Shown in pieces: positions 45,244 to 53,910 of a stretch of DNA of 64,000 nucleotides. The notes under the pieces were generated by a model. It saw only the letters and a list, made by a program, of their open reading frames with translations. It was not told where the DNA came from and ran no database searches. Numbering within the stretch: position 1 is the first letter of the stretch; every line of letters begins with the position of its first letter. A program made the translations under genes and the position numbers. The DNA is taken from positions 1-64,000 of the forward strand of contig JAFKEU010000004.1 in assembly GCA_017308475.1 (NCBI GenBank), read 5' to 3'. Source of the DNA: Alphaproteobacteria bacterium (GTDB lineage: Bacteria; Pseudomonadota; Alphaproteobacteria; Micropepsales; Micropepsaceae).

Positions 45244-46620
45244 ATGAAACGCGCACTGGGTTTGAGCATCGCGCTTTTGGGCGCGCTTTCGGGCACGGGC
45301 TGGGCCACGTCGATGGACAGCCCCCTTCTGGAAGCGGTGCGCGCCAGCGATCATGACGCCATCAAGAGTCTTCTGGCCAAGCATGCCGATCCGAACGCGG
45401 TGCTGCCCGACAAGTCCACTGTGTTGGCATGGGCAGTGGACCGCCAGGATCCGCAATCGGTGACGATGCTGCTGGCGGCAGGCGCCAGGCCCAACGTGGC
45501 CGACGTCTCCGGCGCCACGCCGCTGACGCTGGGCTGCGAACTGGGCAACACGCAAATCGTCGATGCCCTGATCGGGGCGGGCGCCAATGTGAAGGCGGCA
45601 CGGCCCGACGGTATCGGGGCGCTGGCGCTGTGCGCCGGTACAGCCACGCCCGCGGTGCTGGAAAAGATGATCGCCGGTGGTGCCGACGTGAATGCCGCCG
45701 ATCCCCATGGCCAGACCGCGCTGATGCGGGCAGCGGCCGTGGGCCGGACCGACAATATCGCGGTGCTGCTCAAGCATGGGGCCAATGTCAATGCCGTGGC
45801 GGACAAGGGCTTTACGCCCCTGTTCTTTGCGCTGAAGAGCCGGGCGCCGGCAGCGGCGGATGCCCTGGTGGCGGCCGGCGCCGACAGCAAGGCCAGGCTG
45901 CCTGACGGCACCACGGTTATCGAGGCGGCGCTGGTGGAGGACAACATCCCCTTTGCCATGCAGCAGGTGAAGGACGGCGCGGACGTGGCGCAAAGCGACA
46001 GCCATGGCCGCCAGCTGATCCATATCGCCGCCGTCAGCGGCAGTGCCGATCTGGTGCGGCTGGTGCTGGCCAAGGGCGGCGATCCCAATGCCATGACCAA
46101 TCCGCCGCCGCCGCCGCCTCCCAGCAAGCGCTTTGCGGGCGAAGGCGCCAAGCTGGCCGTCGCCGACGGCAGCGTGGCCCCACCCAAGCCCCGTGAGTTC
46201 GCCACCCCGCCGCTGATCCTGGCCGCAGAGGCTGGCTCGATGGAAGCGATGAAGGCACTGGTGCAGGCCGGAGCCCGTCCGGATGCCAAGGCGGCGGACG
46301 GCACCACCCTGGCCCTTGCGGCGGCCTATGGCGGCCATCTGGACGCGATGAAATACGCGCTCGAGCTGGACCCGAACCTGAATGCCAAGGCCGATGGCGG
46401 CAGAAGCATCATGCATATGGCGGTCATGAACTGGACCGCCCCCGAGACGCAGGATGTGATCACATTCCTGGCAGACAAGGGTGCCGTGCTGAACGCGCCT
46501 GACGACCACAAGCACACCCCCGCCGATTTCCTCAATCGCGGCCAGGCCCCTCAGGAGCTGCGCGTCTTTTATGTGCAGCTGCTGAAGGACCGCAAGGTCG
46601 AAGCCAGCACCAACCATTGA
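45244..46620 (+). CDS. Secreted ankyrin-repeat protein
   Basis: 458 residues with a signal peptide (MKRALGLSIALLGALSGTGWA, cleavage about residue 21). About ten ankyrin repeats follow, with consensus words such as GQTALMRAAAVGRTDNIAVLLKHGANVNA. A proline run and a linker (about 283-318) interrupt the repeat array. It is probably a periplasmic binding scaffold. It follows the DUF1592/DUF1552 pair by 19 bases, so the three genes form one operon. Ankyrin genes accompany this pair elsewhere in Proteobacteria to my knowledge, but I cannot verify how often. Confidence 0.85.
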   Translation: MKRALGLSIALLGALSGTGWATSMDSPLLEAVRASDHDAIKSLLAKHADPNAVLPDKSTVLAWAVDRQDPQSVTMLLAAGARPNVADVSGATPLTLGCELGNTQIVDALIGAGANVKAARPDGIGALALCAGTATPAVLEKMIAGGADVNAADPHGQTALMRAAAVGRTDNIAVLLKHGANVNAVADKGFTPLFFALKSRAPAAADALVAAGADSKARLPDGTTVIEAALVEDNIPFAMQQVKDGADVAQSDSHGRQLIHIAAVSGSADLVRLVLAKGGDPNAMTNPPPPPPPSKRFAGEGAKLAVADGSVAPPKPREFATPPLILAAEAGSMEAMKALVQAGARPDAKAADGTTLALAAAYGGHLDAMKYALELDPNLNAKADGGRSIMHMAVMNWTAPETQDVITFLADKGAVLNAPDDHKHTPADFLNRGQAPQELRVFYVQLLKDRKVEASTNH

Positions 46621-46778
46621 CCTTGAGGGCGCCGTTCATGGCACCCCGATAATCCGCCGATAGAGCATTGGCGGCGGGTTTCGCCGTCATCGCCTGGCGC
46701 GGGGCGCGGGGCGCTGGCCGGCGAGCGCGCATGCATGGTCAATGGGCAAATTTGCCCGCGGCGGTTTATACAAGGACG

Positions 46779-47363
46779 ATGACGGGGGCGGGCTTCTTCA
46801 CGGCGTTCTCATGGCGCCAGGCCGGAGTTGCGATCGCGGCGGCGCTTGTGCTGCAGGCGCTGGTTCTGCATGCCATGGGCCATCCGCTGATCTGCACCTG
46901 CGGCCGTCTTACCTTCTGGAATGGCGATCCGGCGGGTCCGGAATCATCCCAGCAGCTGACCGACTGGTACAGCTGGACGCATGTGGTGCATGGCATGCTG
47001 TTCTATGCGCTGCTGCGCTGGCTTTTGCCGGACACGCCCTTCCCTCTCCGGCTGGCGCTGGCGGCGGGGCTGGAAGCGGGCTGGGAAGTCCTGGAAAATA
47101 CCCCGCCGGTGATGGAGCGCTATCGCCAGACCGCGCTGGCAGCCGGCTATTTCGGCGACAGCGTCGTCAATTCCCTGTCGGATACGGTGATGGCTCTGGC
47201 CGGCGTGGTTCTGGCCTGGCGCCTGCCGGTACGCACCAGCATTGTCTTTGCGGTGGTGGTGGAGCTGTGGCTGGGCTTTGCCATCCGCGACAATCTCATC
47301 CTGAACATTGTGGAACTGGTCTGGCCCAGCCAAGCCCTCTCGGACTGGCAGATGCGGCGCTGA
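46779..47363 (+). CDS. UPF0314 (DUF2585) membrane protein
   Basis: 194 residues with five to six membrane helices. The family hallmarks are complete: GHPLICTCGRLTFWNGD (about 34-50), SSQQLTDWYSWTHVVHGMLFYALL (about 56-79), EAGWEVLENTPPVMERYRQTALAAGYFGDSVVNSLSD (about 101-137). The family is restricted mainly to alphaproteobacteria and has no known function. Start MTGAGFF was chosen over upstream starts because it has AAGGACG as ribosome site and begins where the family does. It lies alone between the ankyrin gene and the ABC operon. Confidence 0.87.
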   Translation: MTGAGFFTAFSWRQAGVAIAAALVLQALVLHAMGHPLICTCGRLTFWNGDPAGPESSQQLTDWYSWTHVVHGMLFYALLRWLLPDTPFPLRLALAAGLEAGWEVLENTPPVMERYRQTALAAGYFGDSVVNSLSDTVMALAGVVLAWRLPVRTSIVFAVVVELWLGFAIRDNLILNIVELVWPSQALSDWQMRR

Positions 47364-47396
47364 CAAGCGCCTCAAAATCCGGGGTTCGCAGCCAAC

Positions 47397-47432
47397 TATC
47401 TTGCTTGACACTGTACCGTGTTATGCAAGATA
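47397..47432. promoter_or_regulatory. 36-bp palindrome over a sigma-70 promoter
   Basis: TATCTTGC (47397-47404) pairs with GCAAGATA (47425-47432), and the inner core ACAC.GTAC.GTGT (47408-47421) is symmetrical about the same centre. 15 of 18 base pairs match. A promoter overlaps it: TTGACA (47405-47410), an 18-base spacer and GATATT (47429-47434). A repressor bound here would block the ABC operon that starts at 47546. Confidence 0.7.
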
Positions 47433-47441
47433 TTAGACTTG

Positions 47442-47467
47442 ACGATGTGGGGTTTATTCTACATCGT
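47442..47467. promoter_or_regulatory. Second inverted repeat in the ABC-operon leader
   Basis: ACGATGT (47442-47448) pairs with ACATCGT (47461-47467) with a 12-base T-rich loop. It follows the larger palindrome by nine bases and lies in or just after the predicted transcription start, so it could be a second operator or a leader hairpin. The rest up to 47545 is AT-richer than the genome and shows no gene. Confidence 0.45.
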
Positions 47468-47545
47468 ATGACTAATAGAACGGGAAACACGAAAGCCATT
47501 CGTCCCACGCGATAACCTTCAACCCTCAGCCATAAGGGTGGTCCC

Positions 47546-48234
<689 letters not shown>

Positions 48235-48238
<4 letters not shown>

Positions 48239-49395
48239 AATTCCTGCCCCTGATCTGGGCGGCGGTCATGCGCAAGCCCACCCGCACCATCCTGACCCTG
48301 CTATCGGTAATGATCGCCTTCACCCTGTTCGGCCTGACCATCGGCATGAACGCCACGTTCGAGAAGGTGGCGGCCGGCGCCCATGACGACCGAATCTGGA
48401 GCAATCAGCGTTTCTTTGGCAGCGGCATGCCGCTGGCCCAGGTCGCCCAGACCGCCCAGCTTCCGGGGATTGCCCAAGTCGCCTATTTCGGCGGGCTGGG
48501 GGGCTATCACGAGAACCAGCGCAATCGCGCCTTCGCCCTGATGACCAGCGACAATTTCGGCAAGGTATTTCCCGACTGGCCCATCACTCCGGCACAATGG
48601 GACATGCTGCACCAGACCCGCGATGGCGTCCTGGTCAGCCGCATCCAGGCCGAAAGCCGCCAGCTAAAGCCCGGCGACATCTTCACCATTATCTCGCCGC
48701 AGAACAAGCGCGCCGACGGCAAGGCTTGGGACTTGAAGGTCGTGGCCGTGGTGCCCGACGTCGATTACATGACCGGCGGCTTCATGATCGGCAATTACGA
48801 GTATTTCAACAAGGCACTGCCGCTCGCCCAGCAGGACAAGATCGGCCAGTTGATGACCCAGGTCTCCGATCGGTCACGCACCGCCGCCATCGCCCAGCAA
48901 ATCGACGCGCATTTCGCCAATTCCGCCACCGCCACCCAATCGACTACGGAAAAGGCGGCGCTGGACATTTCCAATTCGGGACTGGACCTGGCGGCACTGG
49001 ACCAGAAGATCGCCCTGGCCGGCATGTTCATGGTGCTGTTCCTGACCGCCAACGGCATCGCCCAGTCGGTGCGCGAAAGGCTAGCGGAATTCGCCACTCT
49101 GAAGACCATCGGTTTCACGGACCGCACCGTGGTGCTGCTGGTGGTCCTGGAAGCCGCCCTGCCCTGCCTTCTGGGCGCCGCGTTGGGCGTTGGTCTGGCA
49201 GCCTTCCTGTCGGGGCAGTTGCCCCGGCTGTTTCCGCCCGGCCAGGGCACGCCGCCGTTGCCCACTGTGACGGCCATGGTGCTCGTTTGGGCCGCGCTCT
49301 GCGCCTGTGCCGTGGCGCTTGCCAGTGCCGCTTTGCCGGCGCTGCGCCTCAAGCGCATGGATATCGCCACCGCCCTGTCGGGGAGGGCCACATGA
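48235..49395 (+). CDS. FtsX-like ABC permease (first of two)
   Basis: 386 residues: an N-terminal helix (RTILTLLSVMIAFTLFGLTIG, about 17-37), a periplasmic MacB-PCD-type domain of about 200 residues, then three C-terminal helices with the FtsX signature VRERLAEFATLKTIGFTDRTVVLLVVLEA (about 279-307). Starts with an ATGA overlap to the ATPase and ends with a four-base overlap to the second permease. The two probably form a heterodimer. The substrate is unknown. Confidence 0.9.
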
Positions 49396-50555
49396 ATCTG
49401 CTGCGCCAAACCATGGCCATCTGCGCCATGAACTTCCGCAACCTCGGGACGCGCTTCTGGCCGTCGATGGTGATCGTGGCAGGGCTCGGCGCCACGATCG
49501 GCGTGCTGCTGTCGATGATGTCGGTCACCCAGGGCATCCGGCAGGTCTACATCAATTCCGGCGACCGGATGCGGGCCATCATCGTCACCGCGACGGCCGA
49601 TGGCGAAGGCGACAGCGCCATTACCCGCGACCAGGCAGCGCTCATCACCGATGCACCCGGCATCGCCAAGGGGGCCGACGGCAAGCCGCTGGCCGACCGC
49701 GGCCTGAACATGGGAATCCCCGTGCTGCGCAAGGACGGCTCCAAGGGCTATACCACCATGCGCGGCTATGGCCCCATGGCGCAGCAGGTGCGGCCGGAAT
49801 TCCACATCATCGCGGGCCGCATGTTCCGCTTTGGTCAGCGCGAGATGGTGGTGGGTGAAGGCGCGCGCTTCCTGTTCCAGAACATGAACATCGGCGACGA
49901 CGTGATCCTGCCCGGAGGACCGTGGAAGATCGTGGGCATCTTCAAAGCCGGCGATATCACCGACGGCCAGGTGGTCGGCGATACCGAGACCATGATGCCG
50001 GCGCTGCACAAGACTGCCTACAATTCCATCCTGGTGCGGCTGGCGTCCTATGGCTCGCTGGATACGCTCAAGCGTGCCCTGACAACCAACCCAGCCCTGT
50101 CGGTCAAGGTGGAACGCCACAGCGACTGGTACAACCGGGCCGCCGGCAACAACAGCAACTTCCTGGCCAAGCTGGCTTACGCCATCGGCGCGATCCTGGC
50201 GATCGGCGCGCTGTTCGGCTGCCTGAACACCATGTATTCGGCGGTCTCCAGCCGTGGGCGGGAAATCGCCACCCTGCGGGCCCTCGGCTTTTCCGCCATA
50301 CCCGTGATGGTATCGGTGATTCTGGAAACGCTGGTGCTGTCGATCGGTGGTGCGCTGATCGGCGCGGCGGCTGCTTTCCTGCTCTACAACGGAAAGCAGG
50401 ACTTCTTCGGAACCAATGTCTTCCACCTCACCGTCTCGCCAGGGCTGGTCGCGCTTGGTATCATCTGGGCGGCTGTCGTGGCCCTGCTGGGAGGCCTGCC
50501 GCCGTCGATCCGCGCGGCGCGCCGTCCGGTGGTAGATGCCCTCAGGGCGACGTGA
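49392..50555 (+). CDS. FtsX-like ABC permease (second of two)
   Basis: 387 residues with the same layout as its partner: helix 1 at about 22-44, a MacB-type periplasmic domain (QVRPEFHIIAGRMFRFGQREMVVGEGA near 132-158) and three C-terminal helices with VSSRGREIATLRALGFSAIPVMVSVILETL (about 285-314). Overlaps the first permease gene by ATGA and precedes the adaptor gene by 24 bases. A duplication origin of the two permeases is likely, although their periplasmic domains have diverged. Confidence 0.9.
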   Translation: MNLLRQTMAICAMNFRNLGTRFWPSMVIVAGLGATIGVLLSMMSVTQGIRQVYINSGDRMRAIIVTATADGEGDSAITRDQAALITDAPGIAKGADGKPLADRGLNMGIPVLRKDGSKGYTTMRGYGPMAQQVRPEFHIIAGRMFRFGQREMVVGEGARFLFQNMNIGDDVILPGGPWKIVGIFKAGDITDGQVVGDTETMMPALHKTAYNSILVRLASYGSLDTLKRALTTNPALSVKVERHSDWYNRAAGNNSNFLAKLAYAIGAILAIGALFGCLNTMYSAVSSRGREIATLRALGFSAIPVMVSVILETLVLSIGGALIGAAAAFLLYNGKQDFFGTNVFHLTVSPGLVALGIIWAAVVALLGGLPPSIRAARRPVVDALRAT

Positions 50556-50579
50556 CGGTTCGGGAAGTCAGGGCATAAC

Positions 50580-51758
50580 ATGAGCCAGGACAACAAGTCG
50601 GCCTTGCTGGATTCGCTGCGTATCGAACGGAAAGCGCCGCTCGCACCCTCGCGCGCGCCGTGGATGATCGCCGCTGTGGTGCTGCTGGCGGCGCTGGCGG
50701 GCGGTGGCTGGTATTTCTGGCCCGACAGCCGCGTGACCGTCCATGCCGTGACGGCGCAGGCGCAGGATGCCGGCAGTGTCAGTGGCCTGGATGCGTCGGG
50801 CTATGTGGTGGCGCGGCGCAAGGCGACGCTGTCGGCCAAGATCCTGGGCAAGGTGACGGAAGTGAATTTCGAGGAAGGCGACCAGGTGAAAGCGGGCGAT
50901 ATCGTTGCCCGGCTGGACGACTCCAACCAGCGCGCGGCCCTTATGGAAGCTGAGGCCAAGGCGCGCCAGGCCAAGGCGACGCTGGACAATACCGCGCCCA
51001 TCTATGCGCGATACCAGAAGCTCAAGAGCGAGGGCGCCATCTCGACCGACGCGGTGGAGACCCAGCGCCTGGCCTATGAGAATGCGCGGACCGCCCATCA
51101 GGTGGCCCAGGCCGGCGTGGCGACAGCGGCCAGCTTTCTCAAGGATACGCTGGTGCGCGCGCCCTTCTCGGGCATCGTGACGGTCAAGGTTGCCCAGGTC
51201 GGCGAAGTCGTGGCGCCTTCGGCGGCCGGCGGCGGCGACACCCGCACCGGCATCGTCACCATCGTCGACATGGACTCGCTCGAGGTCCAGGTGGACGTCA
51301 GCGAAAACTATATCGACCGGGTCAAGGTGGGTGGCGCGGCGATCATCCACCTGGATGCCTATCCCGAATGGGACATTCCCGGCCAGGTGATCGCCATCAT
51401 TCCGACCGCCGACCAGAGCAAGGGCACGGTGGAAGTGCGCGTTTCCATCAAGGCAAAGGATGGTCGTATTCTGCCCCAGATGGCGGCCCGCGTGGCCTTC
51501 ATGGACATGCCGGGCAAGGGCGCCGTCGCGGCCATCAGCCGCGTCACCGTGCCGGCCCAGGCGGTTCAGGCGCATGGCCGTACCGGCGACATCTATGTCA
51601 TCAAGGAAGACGACACGCTGGAAAAACGCAGCGTGGCGCTGGGCCCGGTGTCACAGCAGACGGCCGTGATCCTGTCCGGTGTGATGGCGGGCGAGAAGCT
51701 CGCTGCCGGTGATCTTTCAAACTTGCGTGACGGCGAGCAGGTCAAAATCGCCGAATAG
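50580..51758 (+). CDS. Periplasmic adaptor (RND/MacA-type HlyD family)
   Basis: 392 residues: one membrane helix (APWMIAAVVLLAALAGGGWYF, about 26-46), lipoyl halves (SGYVVARRKATLSAKILGKVTEVNFEEGDQVKAGD, about 73-107, and LVRAPFSGIVTVKVAQVGEVV), a coiled-coil hairpin (about 115-185) and a C-terminal beta-barrel/MP domain. MacA-type adaptors deliver periplasmic substrate to an outer-membrane channel, which is not encoded here. Last gene of the ABC operon. A hairpin follows at 51809. Confidence 0.88.
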   Translation: MSQDNKSALLDSLRIERKAPLAPSRAPWMIAAVVLLAALAGGGWYFWPDSRVTVHAVTAQAQDAGSVSGLDASGYVVARRKATLSAKILGKVTEVNFEEGDQVKAGDIVARLDDSNQRAALMEAEAKARQAKATLDNTAPIYARYQKLKSEGAISTDAVETQRLAYENARTAHQVAQAGVATAASFLKDTLVRAPFSGIVTVKVAQVGEVVAPSAAGGGDTRTGIVTIVDMDSLEVQVDVSENYIDRVKVGGAAIIHLDAYPEWDIPGQVIAIIPTADQSKGTVEVRVSIKAKDGRILPQMAARVAFMDMPGKGAVAAISRVTVPAQAVQAHGRTGDIYVIKEDDTLEKRSVALGPVSQQTAVILSGVMAGEKLAAGDLSNLRDGEQVKIAE

Positions 51759-51808
51759 CCGGCCGGCGATGGCGTATCAAAACCAGAATCGAAAAAGCCC
51801 GCGCCTCT

Positions 51809-51825
51809 GAGCGGTGGGACCGCTC
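51809..51825 (+). terminator. Stem-loop after the ABC operon
   Basis: GAGCGGT-GGG-ACCGCTC forms a seven-bp stem with a three-base loop, then TTGAATT. The T run is weak, so it is a likely but not certain terminator, 50 bases after the adaptor stop. Confidence 0.5.
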
Positions 51826-51955
51826 TTGAATTCCGTCTGAATGCGTGAAATGAAATGCGCTTGGAAGCGCCTTCTGCCTTGGCAACGGTGTCGCAGCCTG
51901 TTGCGGTGAAACCCGCAGCGCGTCCAACCGCCTCAGCCCATCACATGGTGACAAC

Positions 51956-51969
51956 TTGCTTTGCATCAA
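51956..51969. promoter_or_regulatory. FNR/FixK-type site before the hibernation-factor gene
   Basis: TTGCTTTGCATCAA matches TTG(A/C)-N6-(T/G)CAA. Its centre lies about 61 bases before the ATG at 52024. Confidence 0.5.
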
Positions 51970-52023
51970 ATCTTCACCGGCGGCGATCCGATATCGTTAT
52001 CGTGAGTTCGGGTGGAGTACGCC

Positions 52024-52575
52024 ATGGAGACACCGCTTCAATTGGAAATCGAAGGATTCGAACCGTCCACGCATCTGAGACAAGTCATCGAAAACAACGT
52101 GACGAAGCTTGAGCATCACTATGGCAGGATGACCGCCTGTCGTGTCGTGATCCGCGCTCCGGACGCACACCACAGGTTGGGCGAACCGTATTTCGTTACG
52201 GTGCGGATTGCGCTTCCTGGACATCGCGACGTCAGTGTGAAGCCGCCTCCCAGGAGTCGCGACCGCCGTCAGGCCGATGTCAATTTTGCCGTCAACGATG
52301 CGTTCCGCCGGGCCGACCGCCAGTTGAGAGACCATGCCTCGAAGCTGAAGGAGACCCAGGACAGGCATGTGTCTAAACCACACGGCAAAGTCCTTCGCAT
52401 CGATACGGACCGGAATTTCGGCTATCTTGAAAGTGAAGATGGTCGCGAAATCTACTTTCACGAGAACAGCGTGCTGGACGGGAAGTTCCGACAATTGGTT
52501 CCGGGATCCCGCGTTTCGTTTCATGAGGAAGAGGGCGACAAGGGTCCGCAGGCCAGCAACGTTTGTGTGGTCTGA
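52024..52575 (+). CDS. HPF/RaiA-type ribosome hibernation domain fused to a cold-shock domain
   Basis: 183 residues. Residues 1-about 110 match the HPF/YfiA (S30AE) fold (PLQLEIEGFEPSTHLRQVIE, KLEHHYGRMTACRVVIRAPD), which binds the 30S decoding site and silences ribosomes. Residues about 120-183 are a cold-shock domain: GKVLRIDTDRNFGYLESEDG and REIYFHENSVL hold the RNP-like RNA-binding strands. ATG 52024 has GGTGGAG six bases upstream; the GTG at 52012 lies inside that site. The fusion suggests ribosome storage combined with RNA binding under energy stress. A FixK/FNR-like site precedes it. Confidence 0.85.
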   Translation: METPLQLEIEGFEPSTHLRQVIENNVTKLEHHYGRMTACRVVIRAPDAHHRLGEPYFVTVRIALPGHRDVSVKPPPRSRDRRQADVNFAVNDAFRRADRQLRDHASKLKETQDRHVSKPHGKVLRIDTDRNFGYLESEDGREIYFHENSVLDGKFRQLVPGSRVSFHEEEGDKGPQASNVCVV

Positions 52576-52643
52576 TAGCAAGTCTGGAGAACTTGTTGCG
52601 CGCGGAGTTCCATGCCACGGCGATCCGGCACATCACCCCTGAT

Positions 52644-52657
52644 TTGAGCCATATCAA
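52644..52657. promoter_or_regulatory. FNR/FixK-type site before the APH-like kinase gene
   Basis: TTGAGCCATATCAA, a full TTGA-N6-TCAA match, 53 bases before the start at 52711. Confidence 0.6.
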
Positions 52658-52710
52658 TCCATGAGGCACTCAGCATTCTATTGTGAAGGGCGCAAAAAGA
52701 CGGCGCCGAA

Positions 52711-53910
52711 ATGAGCCGCGCATGCACGGACGACGGCAAGAACTCCGCCACGCCGTCTCTTGGTGCAGCGCCACTTCCCGCCAAAGTTGCTTTCCTGCGT
52801 GACTGCCATTCGTATGGGACTGTCGATGCGCCGATCGTTGCGCACGAAACCCACATGTCCTGGGTCTTTCTGGCGGGCGACAGGGCCTACAAGCTCAAAA
52901 AGCCGGTCCGGTTTTCCTATCTCGACTTTTCCACCTTGGAAAAGCGCGAAATGGCCTGCCTCGAGGAATTGCGGTTGAACCGCCGGCTCGCGCCCCGCAT
53001 CTATCTGGACGTGGTTTCGCTCCGGCTTTCGCCCACGGGACTTTCATTCGGCCAGGTCGGAGAGGCAGTGGACTGGCTGGTCGTGATGCGGCGGCTGGAC
53101 AAGACCATGATGCTGGACGAGATGATCCTGCGGCATGCCGTCGAGAGGGGCCAGATCGACCGGCTGGCCCATGTCATGGCTGCTTTTTATCGCCGGGCGC
53201 GCAAGGTACCAATGACGGAGGCTAGATGGCTTGCTCGCTGGCGCCAGGCGCTGGCCGGCAATCGGCCGGTCCTGTTCCAGGATCGCTTCGCACTGCCCAG
53301 GCCGATACTGCTGCGCATTGACCGGGCCCTGCGCCGCTTTCTTCGCGAGCGCCGGGCGCTGTTCGTCAGGCAGATTGGGAAAGGCGCCATTGTTGAGGGG
53401 CACGGCGATCTTAGGCCGGAGCATGTCTGGATGGGCGTGCCCCTGGCAGTGATCGACTGCCTGGAATTCAACGAGCTGTTGCGCATCGTCGATCCGCTGG
53501 ACGAGATCGCTTACTTCGGCGTGGAATGCCATCGCCTGGGGGCACCGTCCCTCGCCCGTCGGATGGAGATGCTGCTGACCCGGGAACTGGGCACCGGCCC
53601 GGCGGCCGAACTTCTGGCCTTCTATCGCTGTTACCGCGCCATCCTCAAGGCCAGGCTGGCGCTGGCGCATCTGTTGGAGCCTGCACCACGCACGCCCGCA
53701 AAATGGCTCCCACTGGCAAAGCGTTATCTGGCCCTCGCCGATGCGGAGGCCCGCCGGATCGAGCTTATCCTCACAGAGCCAGCAGTTCCTGGAGACACGA
53801 CCTGGTATCCAGGCGACGGATTGCCTCGGCGATCAGCCCGGCACAGGAAACCACCTCGGTCTTGGCGCGCAGGGCGTCTGGCAGTGGCGGCAGCAACACG
53901 CTGTCGGTGA
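52711..53910 (+). CDS. APH-like phosphotransferase (COG2187 type), C-terminus overlapping prs
   Basis: 399 residues. VAHETHMSWVFLAGDRAYKLKKPVRFSYLDFSTLEKREMACLEEL (about 43-87) is the start of the COG2187 family, with the ATP-binding lysine in YKLKKP. VEGHGDLRPEHVWM (about 228-241) is the kinase catalytic loop with HGD, followed by VIDCLEFNELLRIVDPLDEIAYF, the metal-binding DxxE region. Function unknown. Many relatives carry a second P-loop kinase domain, absent here. The last about 47 codons overlap the convergent prs gene on the other strand and look like antisense sequence, so the original C-terminus was probably lost. Confidence 0.7.
   Translation: MSRACTDDGKNSATPSLGAAPLPAKVAFLRDCHSYGTVDAPIVAHETHMSWVFLAGDRAYKLKKPVRFSYLDFSTLEKREMACLEELRLNRRLAPRIYLDVVSLRLSPTGLSFGQVGEAVDWLVVMRRLDKTMMLDEMILRHAVERGQIDRLAHVMAAFYRRARKVPMTEARWLARWRQALAGNRPVLFQDRFALPRPILLRIDRALRRFLRERRALFVRQIGKGAIVEGHGDLRPEHVWMGVPLAVIDCLEFNELLRIVDPLDEIAYFGVECHRLGAPSLARRMEMLLTRELGTGPAAELLAFYRCYRAILKARLALAHLLEPAPRTPAKWLPLAKRYLALADAEARRIELILTEPAVPGDTTWYPGDGLPRRSARHRKPPRSWRAGRLAVAAATRCR

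Noticed and set aside
45244..46620. Ankyrin gene as an effector or toxin immunity gene
   Set aside because: There is no toxin, secretion-system or immunity gene nearby. It has a Sec signal and is in an operon with DUF1592/DUF1552.
47442..47467. Riboswitch in the ABC-operon leader
   Set aside because: Only a seven-bp hairpin is visible. No known aptamer pattern was recognised.
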